Both the position numbers and the translations under genes were made by a program. DNA of 64,000 nt, taken from Variovorax sp. EL159 (GTDB taxonomy: Bacteria > Pseudomonadota > Gammaproteobacteria > Burkholderiales > Burkholderiaceae_C). The stretch lies in contig NZ_FMUJ01000003.1 in NCBI RefSeq assembly GCF_900100965.1, positions 992,410 to 1,056,409 of the forward strand. The letters are read 5' to 3'. The notes beneath the pieces are model-generated. The model did no database searches and was not told the origin of the DNA. It saw only the letters and a list, made by a program, of their open reading frames with translations. Positions 46,301-53,851 of this stretch are shown here, piece after piece. Every line of letters begins with the position of its first letter. The first letter of the stretch is position 1.

Positions 46301-47325
46301 ATCAGCCAGGTGCCCGTCTTGCCGCTGTCCGACCGCGTGCTGACCCTGGCGCCCTCGGCCACCTGCACGTGGGCGCCGCTGGTGTCGACGAAGCCGCCGT
46401 TGCGGCTGCCCGCGGCGGATGCGTCGAGACTGCCCGCCACCTTGACCGTGCCGCCATTCATGCCGCCCAGCAGCAGGATGGTGCCGCCGCTGCTGTCGAT
46501 GCCCTTCGCCTCGATCACGCCCTCGTTGTTGACCACCGTGTCCAGCAGCGCATTCTTGGCGCTGGCGCTCAGGATCACCGTGCCGTTGTCGGCGCGGATC
46601 AACCCCTTGTTCTCGGCCAGCGCGTTCAGCGTGCCTTCGTCCACCTGCACCGACAGCAGGCGGTTACCGCTGAAGTCCAGCGACACCCTGTCGCCGGCGG
46701 CCAGTGCGGCAGTACCGTTGGCGGTGGTGATGGTGCCGGCGTTGCGCACCTGCTTGCCCAGCAACGCCACGTAGCCGCCGGTCAGGTGGCCCTGGTTGAC
46801 CACGGTGCCCTGCGTACCGTCACCCGAGAAGCTGCGCTTGCCGGCCATGAAGTCGGCATCGCTCAACGACAGCGTCGAGGCCACGAGCCCGCCGACATTG
46901 ACGCTGGCGCCGTTGCCGAACAGCACGCCATTGGGGTTCAGTATCCACACCTGCCCGTTGGCTGTGAGGCTGCCGTGGATGGCCGAAGCCTCCGTGCCGG
47001 TGACGCGGTTCAGCGCAATCGCGCTGCTGCCCGGCTGGATGAAATTGACGCTCTCGCCCGCCGCAATGCCGAAGCGGGCCCAGTTGATCGACAGGTTCTG
47101 GCTGCCCTGGACGATGGTGGTCGTGCTGCCGTTCTGCGTGATGCTCCCGCTGCCCGCGCTGACGCTGCCGCCGCTGGGTGCAGCCCACGCCCCCGACACG
47201 GCCGCACAGAAGGCCACGACGACAGCGCCCCGCCCTGCCGATTTGCCGCGCCCCCTGGCCGTTTCGGGCGCGGGAACGCAGCGACGGGCCGCATGATTCC
47301 AGACAAGGCGATAGGCGTGGTTCAA
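40390..47325 (-). CDS. TpsA giant filamentous adhesin with YDG and GLUG repeats
   Basis: The 2311-residue exoprotein has an extended signal peptide (MNHAYRLVWNHAARRC then a hydrophobic core ending GAWA), followed by the TPS secretion domain (residues about 48-300; NGQVWILNPNGVLFGNGASVNVGGLVA). A GLUG-repeat region (about 535-913) leads into MBG/YDG-type repeats (about 980-2160) and a final MBG-like domain. A Pro/Val linker and a C-terminal tail with a Cys pair (CGLRLAPGQTC) close the chain. It is probably secreted by the adjacent TpsB and kept at the surface. The ATG is fixed by the signal peptide. Confidence 0.9.
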   Translation of the reverse strand: MNHAYRLVWNHAARRCVPAPETARGRGKSAGRGAVVVAFCAAVSGAWAAPSGGSVSAGSGSITQNGSTTTIVQGSQNLSINWARFGIAAGESVNFIQPGSSAIALNRVTGTEASAIHGSLTANGQVWILNPNGVLFGNGASVNVGGLVASTLSLSDADFMAGKRSFSGDGTQGTVVNQGHLTGGYVALLGKQVRNAGTITTANGTAALAAGDRVSLDFSGNRLLSVQVDEGTLNALAENKGLIRADNGTVILSASAKNALLDTVVNNEGVIEAKGIDSSGGTILLLGGMNGGTVKVAGSLDASAAGSRNGGFVDTSGAHVQVAEGARVSTRSDSGKTGTWLIDPTDFTISAGSNTGTASGIGAATLASNLANNSVTLRTSNGAGSDPGDINVNAAVSWSANTVLTLEAWRNINVNAPITATGATAGLVLNFGNYANTGSVASGTDYQLAAPVTLSGANASLVINGNGYRLIHSMADLLTINSQGLGGRYALAQDLDAAGTTYGDALVASGGNAFGGTFAGLYHTISNLKIVSTNGAVGLFGTTGGGAMVRDIGLAGGSLSAGGTIGGLVGRNGGSIFNAYNTGTVSGGADGVGGLVGENSGSGSIRNAYATGQVSGSARYVGGLVGRSYGAIDSAYATGDVSGDRGIGGLAGGGDGHIDNAYATGAVSGNNYIGGLVGITTGGASLSNVRAGGQVTGTASFIGGLVGQSAGAINNAYATGFVTGTGSSGNHVGGLVGQNSGSGSVRNAYATGNVRAAGHSYVGGLVGSSLGTIDSVYAKGNVEGQQRVGGLVGQNQGASLSNAYATGTVTGTSYAIGGLVGTNTSGGTITSAFATGNVSGQGASVGGLVGENTSGTIDTAYATGSVSGGGDGTGGLVGQNQGSVNNAYASGQVNGPSATGGLVGWNLGGSTSNSYWNTETTGQGGSGGGGTGLTSAQMMQASSFAGWNMATTGGSSAVWRIYQGSTAPMLRAFMTGLTVSADSATKTYDGTTAFGSGSGYATSDPGANRGLILGTVAYGNSSSKNVGSYSIGIGGLYSSQLGYDLSFAAGTATITAATLTVNGTTASNKTYDGTTAATVGGGSLGGLVAGDNVTLSQSGTFSDKNAGTGKLVNVANSLSGSDAGNYIVVAGLTPTTADIRAATLTVNGTTAANKTYDGTTGAVLSGGSLGGLIGGDIVTLSQSGSFSDKNAGTGKTVTYASSIAGGDAGNYVLASGSGTTTANIGAATLTVNGTTAANKTYDGTTGAVLGGGTLGGLIAGDTVTLSQSGSFSDKNAGTGKTVSYASSIAGSDAGNYVLASNSGTTTADIARAALSVSGTTAANKTYDGTTAATLSGGTLGGVIGGDIVTLSQSGVFGNKNAGTGKTVTIANSLGGSDSGNYFVVAGSTTADIGAATLTVSGTTAANKTYDGTTGAALSGGALGGVIAGDTVLLNQSGSFSDKNAGTGKTVNYTSSLSGGDAGNYVLASSNGTTTADIARAMLSVNGTTAANKTYDGTTVTTLNGASLGGLIAGDTVVLSQSGSFGDKNAGTGKTVSYASSITGSDAGNYLLASSSGTTTADIARATLSVNGTAALNKIYDGTTAATLSGGALGGVVAGDAVTLSQSGTFGDKSAGTGKTVNYASSITGSDAGNYVLASNSGTTTADIARATLSVNGTTAANKIYDGTTTATLSGGALGGVVAGDTVVLGQSGTFSDKNAGTSKTVSYASSITGGDAGNYVLASSSGTTTANIGAATLTVTGTTAANKTYDGNTSATLSGASLGGLIAGDSVVLGQSGTFSDKNAGTGKTVSYASSLSGGDAGNYVLASSSGTTTADIARATLSVNGTTAANKTYDGTTNATLNGGALGGVIAGDTVTLSQSGSFGDKNAGTGKVVNYASSIAGSDAGNYALASGSGTTTADIAAAMLIVSGTTAANKVYDGTTGATLSGGALGGVIAGDTVTLSQSGSFGDKNAGTGKTVSYASSLSGVDAGNYVLASGSGTTTADIARVTLSVNGTTAANKTYDGTTATTLSGGTLNGLIAGDNVMLSQSGAFGDKNAATGKTVSYASSITGGDAGNYVLASSSGTTTADIAAATLTVSGTVAANKTYDGSTTATLNGGALNGLIAGDSVVLQQSGAFGDKNAGTGKAVHYASSLSGSDAGNYVLASNSGTTTADIGRAALTVTANDDSKTADGRAYSGGNGVRYSGFVVGENSGVLTGSLVYGGTAQGATGAGSYGIAVSGLGADNYALSFADGTLLVRAAPVVPVAPAVPVMPVTTTDPLLRVVQQRLQADPPGSVFEPPERAAPNSQTAVLNVQDCGLRLAPGQTCN
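40848..44157. repeat. array of 13 tandem 255-bp YDG repeats inside tpsA
   Basis: Thirteen consecutive repeats of about 85 residues each begin TLTVNGTTAANKTYDGTT or a close variant and end GNYVLASxSGTTTADI. All but one are 85 residues; one (fourth from the N-terminal end) is two shorter. Identity is very high at DNA level (the motif GTCTTGTTGGCGGC recurs in almost every unit on the plus strand). The array should be prone to unequal recombination and to assembly error. Confidence 0.93.
44585..45720. repeat. GLUG-motif repeat region inside tpsA
   Basis: About a dozen degenerate repeats of 25-30 residues read GGLVGxNxGSIxNAYATGxVSG and variants. They correspond to the GLUG motif found in bacterial surface proteins, predicted to extend the beta-helix. 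DNA identity is lower than in the YDG array. They precede the YDG array in the protein. Confidence 0.88.
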
Positions 47326-47510
47326 GGCAGGACCTCAACGAAACTGAAAGATGGAAATGGGGGCGCCCGAGGCGCTGCGCAGCAATGTCGTGCGCACGGC
47401 CGGCGTCGGCTCCATGGCTGCGGCGGGATGCTATGAGCGACGGCAGCAGTTGTCCGTAGAACGAATGCGCTACGGCCTCCCTCTTGAATCCGTCGCAAAA
47501 TGGCGCCCCG

Positions 47511-48218
47511 ATGCAACGCGCGCGCACCGAACAGGACCAGCCCCCCATCCACGTCGTCATCGTCGAGGACGACCCCTGCTTCAGCGATGCGCTGAGCAAG
47601 GTCGTGCGGGACGCGCCCGACATGCACCTGGCAGGCATCGCCAGCACGCGCGCCGCTGGGCTGGCCATGCTCCAGGGACCGCCGGCCGATGTGCTGCTGG
47701 TCGACCTGGGCCTGCCGGACGGCTCGGGCATCGACATCATCCGGGCCGCGGCGCAGCAATGGCCCAGCTGCAGCATCATGGTCAGCACCAATTTCGGCGA
47801 CGAGATGCACGTGATGCAGTCGATCGAGGCCGGCGCCGCCGGTTACCTGCTGAAAGACAGCTCCCCCACCAAGACCGTCGACGAAATCCGCAGCCTTGCC
47901 AGCGGCGGCAGCCCGATCAGCCCGCTCATCGCGCGGCAGGTGCTGGAGCGTTTCCGGCAAGGCGTGTCGGGCAGCGGCACCGCCACCAGTTCACAGGCGG
48001 CGCCTGCGGGCAGCGATTCGGCACCGCTGTCGGCCCGCGAGAAAGAAGTGCTCGACCTCATCACCAAGGGCTTCACCGCGCACGAGATCGCCAAGCTCAT
48101 GCAGTTGTCCCACTTCACGGTGCGGACCTTCGTGCGGCGCATCTACACCAAGCTGAAAGTCACGTCCAAGGCAGAAGCGATCTACGAAGCAAGGACCCAG
48201 GGAATACTCGCCGATTAG
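47511..48218 (+). CDS. NarL/LuxR-family response regulator
   Basis: The 235-residue protein has an N-terminal receiver (VVIVEDDPC acidic pocket, phospho-acceptor Asp65 in LLVDLGLPDG, Lys in GYLLKDSS) and a C-terminal LuxR helix-turn-helix (PLSAREKEVLDLITKGFTAHEIAKLMQLSHFTVRTFVRRIY). The ATG was preferred over an in-frame TTG nine codons upstream. It is divergent from tpsA across 185 bp and followed 31 bp later by its kinase. Control of the tps genes is the obvious hypothesis. Confidence 0.9.
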   Translation: MQRARTEQDQPPIHVVIVEDDPCFSDALSKVVRDAPDMHLAGIASTRAAGLAMLQGPPADVLLVDLGLPDGSGIDIIRAAAQQWPSCSIMVSTNFGDEMHVMQSIEAGAAGYLLKDSSPTKTVDEIRSLASGGSPISPLIARQVLERFRQGVSGSGTATSSQAAPAGSDSAPLSAREKEVLDLITKGFTAHEIAKLMQLSHFTVRTFVRRIYTKLKVTSKAEAIYEARTQGILAD

Positions 48219-48249
48219 TAACATCGCGACAAAATAAGTTACACATGCG

Positions 48250-50286
48250 GTGCGTCAACTCCGAACGCGCCCTTCCCAACGTCCCTTGAACCATCGCCCC
48301 GCGCCCTTTCTCGCCATCGTGGTGCTTGTGTTTTCCATGGCTCTGCTGGCCGCCATGGGCGCCCTGTTCGGCGGAGCCGGTGGCGAGCGCCATCCCGAGG
48401 CGCTGCTGCACATGACGCAGGCCGATTGGCAGGTCGAAGACGCATCGGGCTTCAGCGCACCACCGCTCACACAAGACAGCACGGCCCTGCCGGACACATG
48501 GGCGCATGTGGAACTGCCGCTGGCGCTGCCCATCGCGCTGCTGCGCCAGGCCAAGGACGGCGCCTCCACCGGTGCCACCCGCATCACGTGGATCAGACTG
48601 TCCGCGCGCGACCTGCCGCCCACCTCGGGGCCTCTGGCGCTGTACGGCGTGCGGGTCAAGACGGACGGCACCATTGCGGTCTACGCCAACGGCCACCTCG
48701 TGCACCGCGCGCAGCAACAGGGCCCGCTGTGGAACAGCACCCGCACCCCGCTGTGGGTGATTCTGGAGAAGAACGCCGACGGCACGCCGCTGAAAGAAAT
48801 CCTGCTTCGCCTGGAGCACACCCAGAGCGCGCAGGTGGCGCTGTCTTCCCTGTGGCTGGGCCCTCCCGAAGCACTGCGAAGCAGCTACCGCCTGCGCGAA
48901 TGGCTCCAGCAGGAGCTGCCCGCGATGCTCGGCGCGGCCTTCATGGCCGTGGGCGTGTTCGCGCTGTTCGTGTGGTTCAAGCGGCAGCATGAAATGGGCT
49001 ACCTGCTGTTCTTCAATCTCGCCGCCACGTCCTTCCTGCGGGGCCTGCATTTCTACGTGGGCCTGCCGGTCGCCAACGACTGGTTTGCCTGGCTGACCGT
49101 CAACGCGCTGTTCTGGCTGGTGATGGTGGTGCACTTCTTCCTGCGCCAGTTGCATGGCCGGCCACTCAAATGGCTGACCTATGGCGTGGTGGGCATCACG
49201 GCCACCATCGCGGTGCTGACGATGCCCAACCTCGCCATCCTGCGGAACACGCCGCAGGTCACGCCGCTCATCTACTCCGTTGCCGCGCTGATGGGCGCCG
49301 CCGTTTGCCTGGTGGGCGGCATCAGCGCCTGGCGCCGCTCCAACGAAGGCCGGCTGGTCGCGGCCGGCATCGGCGTGTGCACGCTGCTCGGCGTGACCGA
49401 CTGGCTGCTGCAGAACAACTTCATCAGCCCTGAATCCTGGTACCTGGGCGCCTACACCAGCGCGGTGGCGTTCAGCGTGTTCGGCGCGCTGATGTACCGG
49501 CGCTATGTCGATGCCATCGCCGAGGTGGAAGACCTCAATGCCAGCCTGGCCGAGCGCCTGCAGAAGCGCGAAGCCGAACTCGAAGACAGCCACCGGCGGC
49601 TGCGCGAGGTGGAACGCCGCCAGACCATCAGCGACGAACGCCAGCGCCTCATGCAGGACATGCACGACGGACTCGGCTCGTCGCTGATCAGCGCCATCCG
49701 CTCGGTGGAAGGTGGCGGCATGAGCGACACCAAGGTCTCGCAGATTCTCAAGAGCTGCCTGGACGACCTGAAGCTCACGCTCGATTCGCTGGAGCCCGTC
49801 GAGGCCGATCTGCTGCTGCTGCTCGCCACCTTGCGCTACCGGCTGGAGCCACGGCTCGAAGGCACGGGCGTGTCGCTGCAATGGGAGGTGCAGGAACTGC
49901 CCGACCTGCCGTGGCTCGACCCGTCCAGCGCACTGCACATTCTTCGCATCGTGCAGGAGAGCATCGCCAACATCCTGCGCCACACGCGCGCCACCGAGAT
50001 CCGCGTGGGCACCGCGCTGTCGGCATCGGGCGTGCAGGTGACCATCGAAGACAACGGCCAGGGTTTCGATGTCGACAAGGCGCTGGGCAATGCATCCGCC
50101 TCGGGCCGCGGCCTGCAGAACCAGTTGCGCCGGGCGCAGGCGATCAAGGGCACGGTGACATGGGAATCGCGTGCGAGCGGAACGCGGTTCATGCTGTGGT
50201 TGCCGCTGGAGCGTGCGGGCAAGGTGGCGCCGGCCGTGCAGTCATCCATGCAGTCAGCCAACGCCGGCACGCGCGCAAGGGCTTAA
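48250..50286 (+). CDS. NarX-type sensor histidine kinase with periplasmic and 7TM-like sensor
   Basis: The 678-residue kinase has an N-terminal transmembrane helix, a roughly 170-residue periplasmic beta domain, then seven hydrophobic segments (about residues 225-415), the layout of 7TMR-DISM receptors. A coiled coil (VEDLNASLAERLQKREAELEDSHRRL) leads to a HisKA_3 box ERQRLMQDMHDGLGSSLISAI (His472) and an HATPase domain (NGQGFD, GRGLQNQLRRA). The first in-frame start is GTG, without a clear ribosome-binding site, so the exact start is uncertain. Confidence 0.85.
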   Translation: MRQLRTRPSQRPLNHRPAPFLAIVVLVFSMALLAAMGALFGGAGGERHPEALLHMTQADWQVEDASGFSAPPLTQDSTALPDTWAHVELPLALPIALLRQAKDGASTGATRITWIRLSARDLPPTSGPLALYGVRVKTDGTIAVYANGHLVHRAQQQGPLWNSTRTPLWVILEKNADGTPLKEILLRLEHTQSAQVALSSLWLGPPEALRSSYRLREWLQQELPAMLGAAFMAVGVFALFVWFKRQHEMGYLLFFNLAATSFLRGLHFYVGLPVANDWFAWLTVNALFWLVMVVHFFLRQLHGRPLKWLTYGVVGITATIAVLTMPNLAILRNTPQVTPLIYSVAALMGAAVCLVGGISAWRRSNEGRLVAAGIGVCTLLGVTDWLLQNNFISPESWYLGAYTSAVAFSVFGALMYRRYVDAIAEVEDLNASLAERLQKREAELEDSHRRLREVERRQTISDERQRLMQDMHDGLGSSLISAIRSVEGGGMSDTKVSQILKSCLDDLKLTLDSLEPVEADLLLLLATLRYRLEPRLEGTGVSLQWEVQELPDLPWLDPSSALHILRIVQESIANILRHTRATEIRVGTALSASGVQVTIEDNGQGFDVDKALGNASASGRGLQNQLRRAQAIKGTVTWESRASGTRFMLWLPLERAGKVAPAVQSSMQSANAGTRARA

Positions 50287-50313
50287 GGCGCACTTAAGGG
50301 TCGGCCATCGACG

Positions 50314-50916
50314 ATGCCCGACCCCATGGTCCTGAGCAACGCACACCTTTTCGAACTCTTCAACGCAGGCACGCAACCGGCGCCGCTGACGCTGGCGTTC
50401 GCGCGCTTCGTCGCGCAATGGCTGATCGTCGCCCTTCCGCTCGTCGGCGGCGTGCTCTGGCTGCGCGGTGGCCAGCGCACCCGGCTCGACCTGCTGCATG
50501 TGGCGCTGTCCGTATTCATCGCACTCGGCCTCGCGCAGCTCGTGGGCCTGGCATGGCCCTCGCCACGGCCGTTCGCCTTGCACATGGGCCACCAGTACCT
50601 GGCGCATGTCGACGACCCGGGCCTGCCCAGCGATCACGTCACGCTGATATGGGCGGTCGCGCTGGCCACGCTGGCCTCCGCGCGCGGGTCGTGGCTGATG
50701 TTTCCGCTGCTCACCCTCGGCCTGCTGGTCGGCTGGTCCCGCGTCTACCTGGGGGTGCACTTTCCCTTCGACGTGGCCGCCGCGCTGCCGGTGGCGGCGC
50801 TCGGCGCGGCTGCCGCATGGGGCCTGCGCGAGCGGCTCGGAAAGTGGATGGTGGCGCTGCTGAAGCGCTACGATGCCTGCGAGCGCGCCGCGCTCCGCTT
50901 CCTGCACCGCGACTGA
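50314..50916 (+). CDS. PAP2-family phosphatase (undecaprenyl-diphosphatase-like)
   Basis: The 200-residue membrane phosphatase has six hydrophobic segments and the PAP2 motifs SPRPF (C1), PSDH (105-108, C2) and SRVYLGVHFPFD (142-153, C3 with catalytic His149 and Asp153). BcrC-like members recycle undecaprenyl pyrophosphate; others dephosphorylate lipid A or phosphatidate. It stands 15 bp upstream of the OmpR-type regulator and is probably co-transcribed with that two-component system. Confidence 0.88.
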   Translation: MPDPMVLSNAHLFELFNAGTQPAPLTLAFARFVAQWLIVALPLVGGVLWLRGGQRTRLDLLHVALSVFIALGLAQLVGLAWPSPRPFALHMGHQYLAHVDDPGLPSDHVTLIWAVALATLASARGSWLMFPLLTLGLLVGWSRVYLGVHFPFDVAAALPVAALGAAAAWGLRERLGKWMVALLKRYDACERAALRFLHRD

Positions 50917-50931
50917 AGGCTCCGTCCATCC

Positions 50932-51588
50932 ATGCGTCTGCTGCTCGTCGAAGACGATCCCATGATCGGCAAGGCCGTTCGCCAGGGCTTGCTCAACGCG
51001 GGCTTTACCGTCGACTGGGCGCACGACGGCCCCGCCGCCGAGCTGGCCCTGCGCAACGGCGTGTACGACCTGGCCATCCTCGACCTGGGCCTGCCCACCA
51101 AGGACGGCATGGCGCTGCTCGACAGCATGCGGCGCGGCGGCAACCACCTACCGGTGCTGATCGCGACAGCGCGCGATGCCGTCTCGGCCCGCATCGCCGG
51201 GCTCAACGCAGGCGCCGACGACTACCTCGTCAAGCCCTTCGACATGGACGAACTGGTGGCACGCGTGCACGCTCTGCTGCGACGGCATGCCGGCAGGGGC
51301 TCTTCGCTGCTGGCGGCAGGCGACCTGCTGCTCGACCCGCTACGCAAGACCGTCACACAAGGCGGCCAGCCCGTGGCGCTGTCGGCACGCGAATTCGCCC
51401 TGCTCGAGACGCTGATGCAGCGGCCCGGCGTGGTGCTCTCGCGCGAGAAGCTGGAGGAATCGCTCTACGGCTGGGGCGAAGAGATCGGCAGCAATGCCGT
51501 CGAGGTGCACCTGCACTACCTGCGCAAGAAGCTCGGTGCCGCCGTCATCGTCAATGTTCGCGGTGTCGGCTACCGCGTTGTGGACTGA
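50932..51588 (+). CDS. OmpR/QseB/PmrA-type response regulator
   Basis: The 218-residue protein has a receiver (LLLVEDDPMIG, Asp51 in LAILDLGLPTKDG, Lys in DDYLVKPFDMDEL) and a winged-helix DNA-binding domain (ALSAREFALLETLMQRPGVVLSREKLEESLYG, then EVHLHYLRKKLG). It resembles QseB/PmrA regulators. It pairs with the kinase starting three bases later. With a PAP2 phosphatase upstream, envelope-lipid control is plausible. Confidence 0.9.
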   Translation: MRLLLVEDDPMIGKAVRQGLLNAGFTVDWAHDGPAAELALRNGVYDLAILDLGLPTKDGMALLDSMRRGGNHLPVLIATARDAVSARIAGLNAGADDYLVKPFDMDELVARVHALLRRHAGRGSSLLAAGDLLLDPLRKTVTQGGQPVALSAREFALLETLMQRPGVVLSREKLEESLYGWGEEIGSNAVEVHLHYLRKKLGAAVIVNVRGVGYRVVD

Positions 51589-51590
51589 TC

Positions 51591-52952
51591 TTGCGCTCGC
51601 TGCGACGCGGACTGCTGCAATGGACGCTCGGCGCCCTGGCGTTCGGCTCGATCGTGCTGGTGCTCGTGGCGTATGTCTTCGTGCTCGACGAAATGAACGA
51701 GGTGCTGGACGACAACCTGCGCGAAGTCGCCTCGGCGGTCGGGCGCTATCACGCCGAGGGGCAGTCTTTTCCGACGATTTCCCAGGCCACGCAGCCACGT
51801 GCGCGTGCACCCGACCAATCGGACCTGATCACGCGCGTATGGCGCCGCGACGGCCAACCCGTCACCGTGCCCGACAGCGCCTTCGCGTTCCCGTTTCCCA
51901 CGGCTGCGGGCGCCCGCCGCACGACCCTCGACGGCGTGGAGTGGCGCACCTGCACCGTGATCGAAGGCGACTTCGTCGTGCTCGCCGCGCAGCGCACCGC
52001 GGCCCGGCAGGAAATGGCGGTGGAGGCCGCCTCCAAGCTGCTGTTTCCCCTGCTCCTTCTGGCGCTGATGATCGCGGGCCTGCTGGTGCTGGCGCTGCGC
52101 CGTGGCCTCTCTCCCCTGCATGAGGCGACGACGCAGATCGCGCAGCGCAATGCACTCACGCTGGAGCCGATCGACGGCGCCGAGATGCCGCGCGAACTGC
52201 AGCCACTGGTCGGCGCATTCAATGGCCTGATGGACCGGCTGGCCGCTGCATTCGCGGTGCAGCAGCAGTTCGTTGCCGACGCGGCGCACGAACTGCGCTC
52301 GCCCGTGACCGCCTTGCGCCTGCAGATCGGCCTGCTGGAGCACACGCACGATGCCCCCGCCCGCGCGGCGGCGTTCCACGATGCGCGCGAAGGCATCGAC
52401 CGGTTGCAACGCATGGTCGAGCAACTGCTCGCGCTCTCGCGCGCCGAGCCCGGCAGCGACGACAACAGCCTGCAGCCTGTGGACCTCGATCAACTGGTGC
52501 GCGACACGGTGTCGGCGCACGCGGCCGCCGCTTCGCGCAGGCAGATCGACCTGGGCGCTGCCGCCGCGTCCAAGGCCTCGGTGCTGGCAGACCCGCATGA
52601 ACTGCAGGTGCTGCTGAACAACCTCGTGCGCAATGCACTGCACTACTCGCCCGCCGGCAGCAAGGTCGATGTGGCCACGGCCCTCGTCGACGGCGCGCCC
52701 GTTCTGCGCGTGACCGACAACGGCCCCGGCATTCCGCAGGCGGAGCGCGCACGCGCGTTCGATCGCTTCTTTCGCGGCGAGGGCCCGCACGTGCGCGAAG
52801 GCGATCCGGCCGGCAGCGGCCTAGGGCTGGCCATCGTCAAGTCGATTGCCGAACGGCACGGCGCGACGGTGTCATTGCATGAAGGCCCCGACCGGCGCGG
52901 GCTCGAAGTGCGTGTGCAATTTGCAGCGGCCGCGAGGGCATCAGGCCATTAA
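51591..52952 (+). CDS. QseC/PmrB-type sensor histidine kinase
   Basis: The 453-residue kinase has two transmembrane helices (about residues 10-32 and 150-172) around a periplasmic domain, then HisKA with QFVADAAHELRSPVTALRLQ (His233), N-box NLVRNALHYSP and G-boxes TDNGPGIP, GSGLGLAI. There is no HAMP motif I can be certain of. The only plausible start directly after the regulator is a TTG (MRSLRRGLLQW); a longer open frame upstream overlaps the regulator and was rejected. The start is thus uncertain. Confidence 0.85.
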   Translation: MRSLRRGLLQWTLGALAFGSIVLVLVAYVFVLDEMNEVLDDNLREVASAVGRYHAEGQSFPTISQATQPRARAPDQSDLITRVWRRDGQPVTVPDSAFAFPFPTAAGARRTTLDGVEWRTCTVIEGDFVVLAAQRTAARQEMAVEAASKLLFPLLLLALMIAGLLVLALRRGLSPLHEATTQIAQRNALTLEPIDGAEMPRELQPLVGAFNGLMDRLAAAFAVQQQFVADAAHELRSPVTALRLQIGLLEHTHDAPARAAAFHDAREGIDRLQRMVEQLLALSRAEPGSDDNSLQPVDLDQLVRDTVSAHAAAASRRQIDLGAAAASKASVLADPHELQVLLNNLVRNALHYSPAGSKVDVATALVDGAPVLRVTDNGPGIPQAERARAFDRFFRGEGPHVREGDPAGSGLGLAIVKSIAERHGATVSLHEGPDRRGLEVRVQFAAAARASGH

Positions 52953-52990
52953 GTGTTCCTTAAGTCGCGGCATTCCACACTGGCCGCCAC

Positions 52991-53851
52991 ATGTTCTCGT
53001 TGCACTCATTCCAGCGCCGTGCGGCCGGCGTCGCCCTTGCCGTCGTGATGGCGTTCTGCGCCTCTGCCGCGCAGGCGTCGGGGGCCGACGAGCTGAGCGG
53101 AAAACTCGTCCTGCTGCACGGCCTGCTCGACAGGTCGGTCTTCAAGCGCCCGTTGATACTGAACGCAAGCGACACCGCGAACGGGCTCAAGGGCGACGTG
53201 TACGCCATCGTCGACCATCCGGTCTCGTCGATCAGCTCGGCCCTGAGCACGCCCGAGGCCTGGTGCCACGCCATGCTGCTGCACATCAACAACCGCGATT
53301 GCACCGTCTCGAAAGGCGCCGCGGGCCCCGTGATCGCGCTGAGCGTGGTGCGCAGGTATGACAAGCCGGTCGACAGCGCCTTCCGCCTGGACTTCGACTT
53401 CCACACCATCGATGCGTCGCCGCAGCACTTGGAGGTGCGGCTCGGCGCGCAGGCCGGCCCGCTGGGCACCGGCAACTACCAGATCGCATTCGAGGCCGTA
53501 CCCGCCGACGCGGCGCACAGCTTTCTGCACTTCTCGTACGCGTACGACGAGAACTTCCTGACCCGCGCCGCCATGGAGGCCTACCTTGCCACCTTCGGCC
53601 GCTCGAAGGTCGGCTTCACCGAGGTCGGGCAGAAGGCGGAGGGGCAGCCGGAGTACATCGGCGGAATCCACGGGCTGGTCGAGCGCAACGCCATGCGCTA
53701 CTTTCTCGCGGTAGATGCCTACCTTGGCGGAAAGGACGCCCTGTCGCGAAGGAACGCGTGGTACACGGCCACCGAAAAGTACCCGAAGCAGCTGCACGAA
53801 ATCGACCGGGGAACCTACCTCGCACTCAAGGCCGCCGATGAGCACCACTGA
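52991..53851 (+). CDS. secreted hypothetical protein, 286 aa
   Basis: The protein has a signal peptide (RAAGVALAVVMAFCASAAQA) and a periplasmic domain with AWCHAMLLHINNRDC, SKGAAGPVIALSV and YDENFLTRAAMEAYLATFGRSKVGFT. I do not recognise a named family. It follows the kinase by 38 bp and overlaps the COG4705 gene by 14 bp, so the product probably works with that membrane protein under the control of the adjoining two-component system. Confidence 0.78.
   Translation: MFSLHSFQRRAAGVALAVVMAFCASAAQASGADELSGKLVLLHGLLDRSVFKRPLILNASDTANGLKGDVYAIVDHPVSSISSALSTPEAWCHAMLLHINNRDCTVSKGAAGPVIALSVVRRYDKPVDSAFRLDFDFHTIDASPQHLEVRLGAQAGPLGTGNYQIAFEAVPADAAHSFLHFSYAYDENFLTRAAMEAYLATFGRSKVGFTEVGQKAEGQPEYIGGIHGLVERNAMRYFLAVDAYLGGKDALSRRNAWYTATEKYPKQLHEIDRGTYLALKAADEHH

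Noticed and set aside
43021..47436. Very long open frame (1471 codons) on the plus strand, antisense to tpsA
   Set aside because: It is a frame shadow of the high-GC repeat gene. Its translation is low-complexity (AG, VR, HQ repeats) with no domain, while the opposite strand has signal peptide, TPS domain and repeats.
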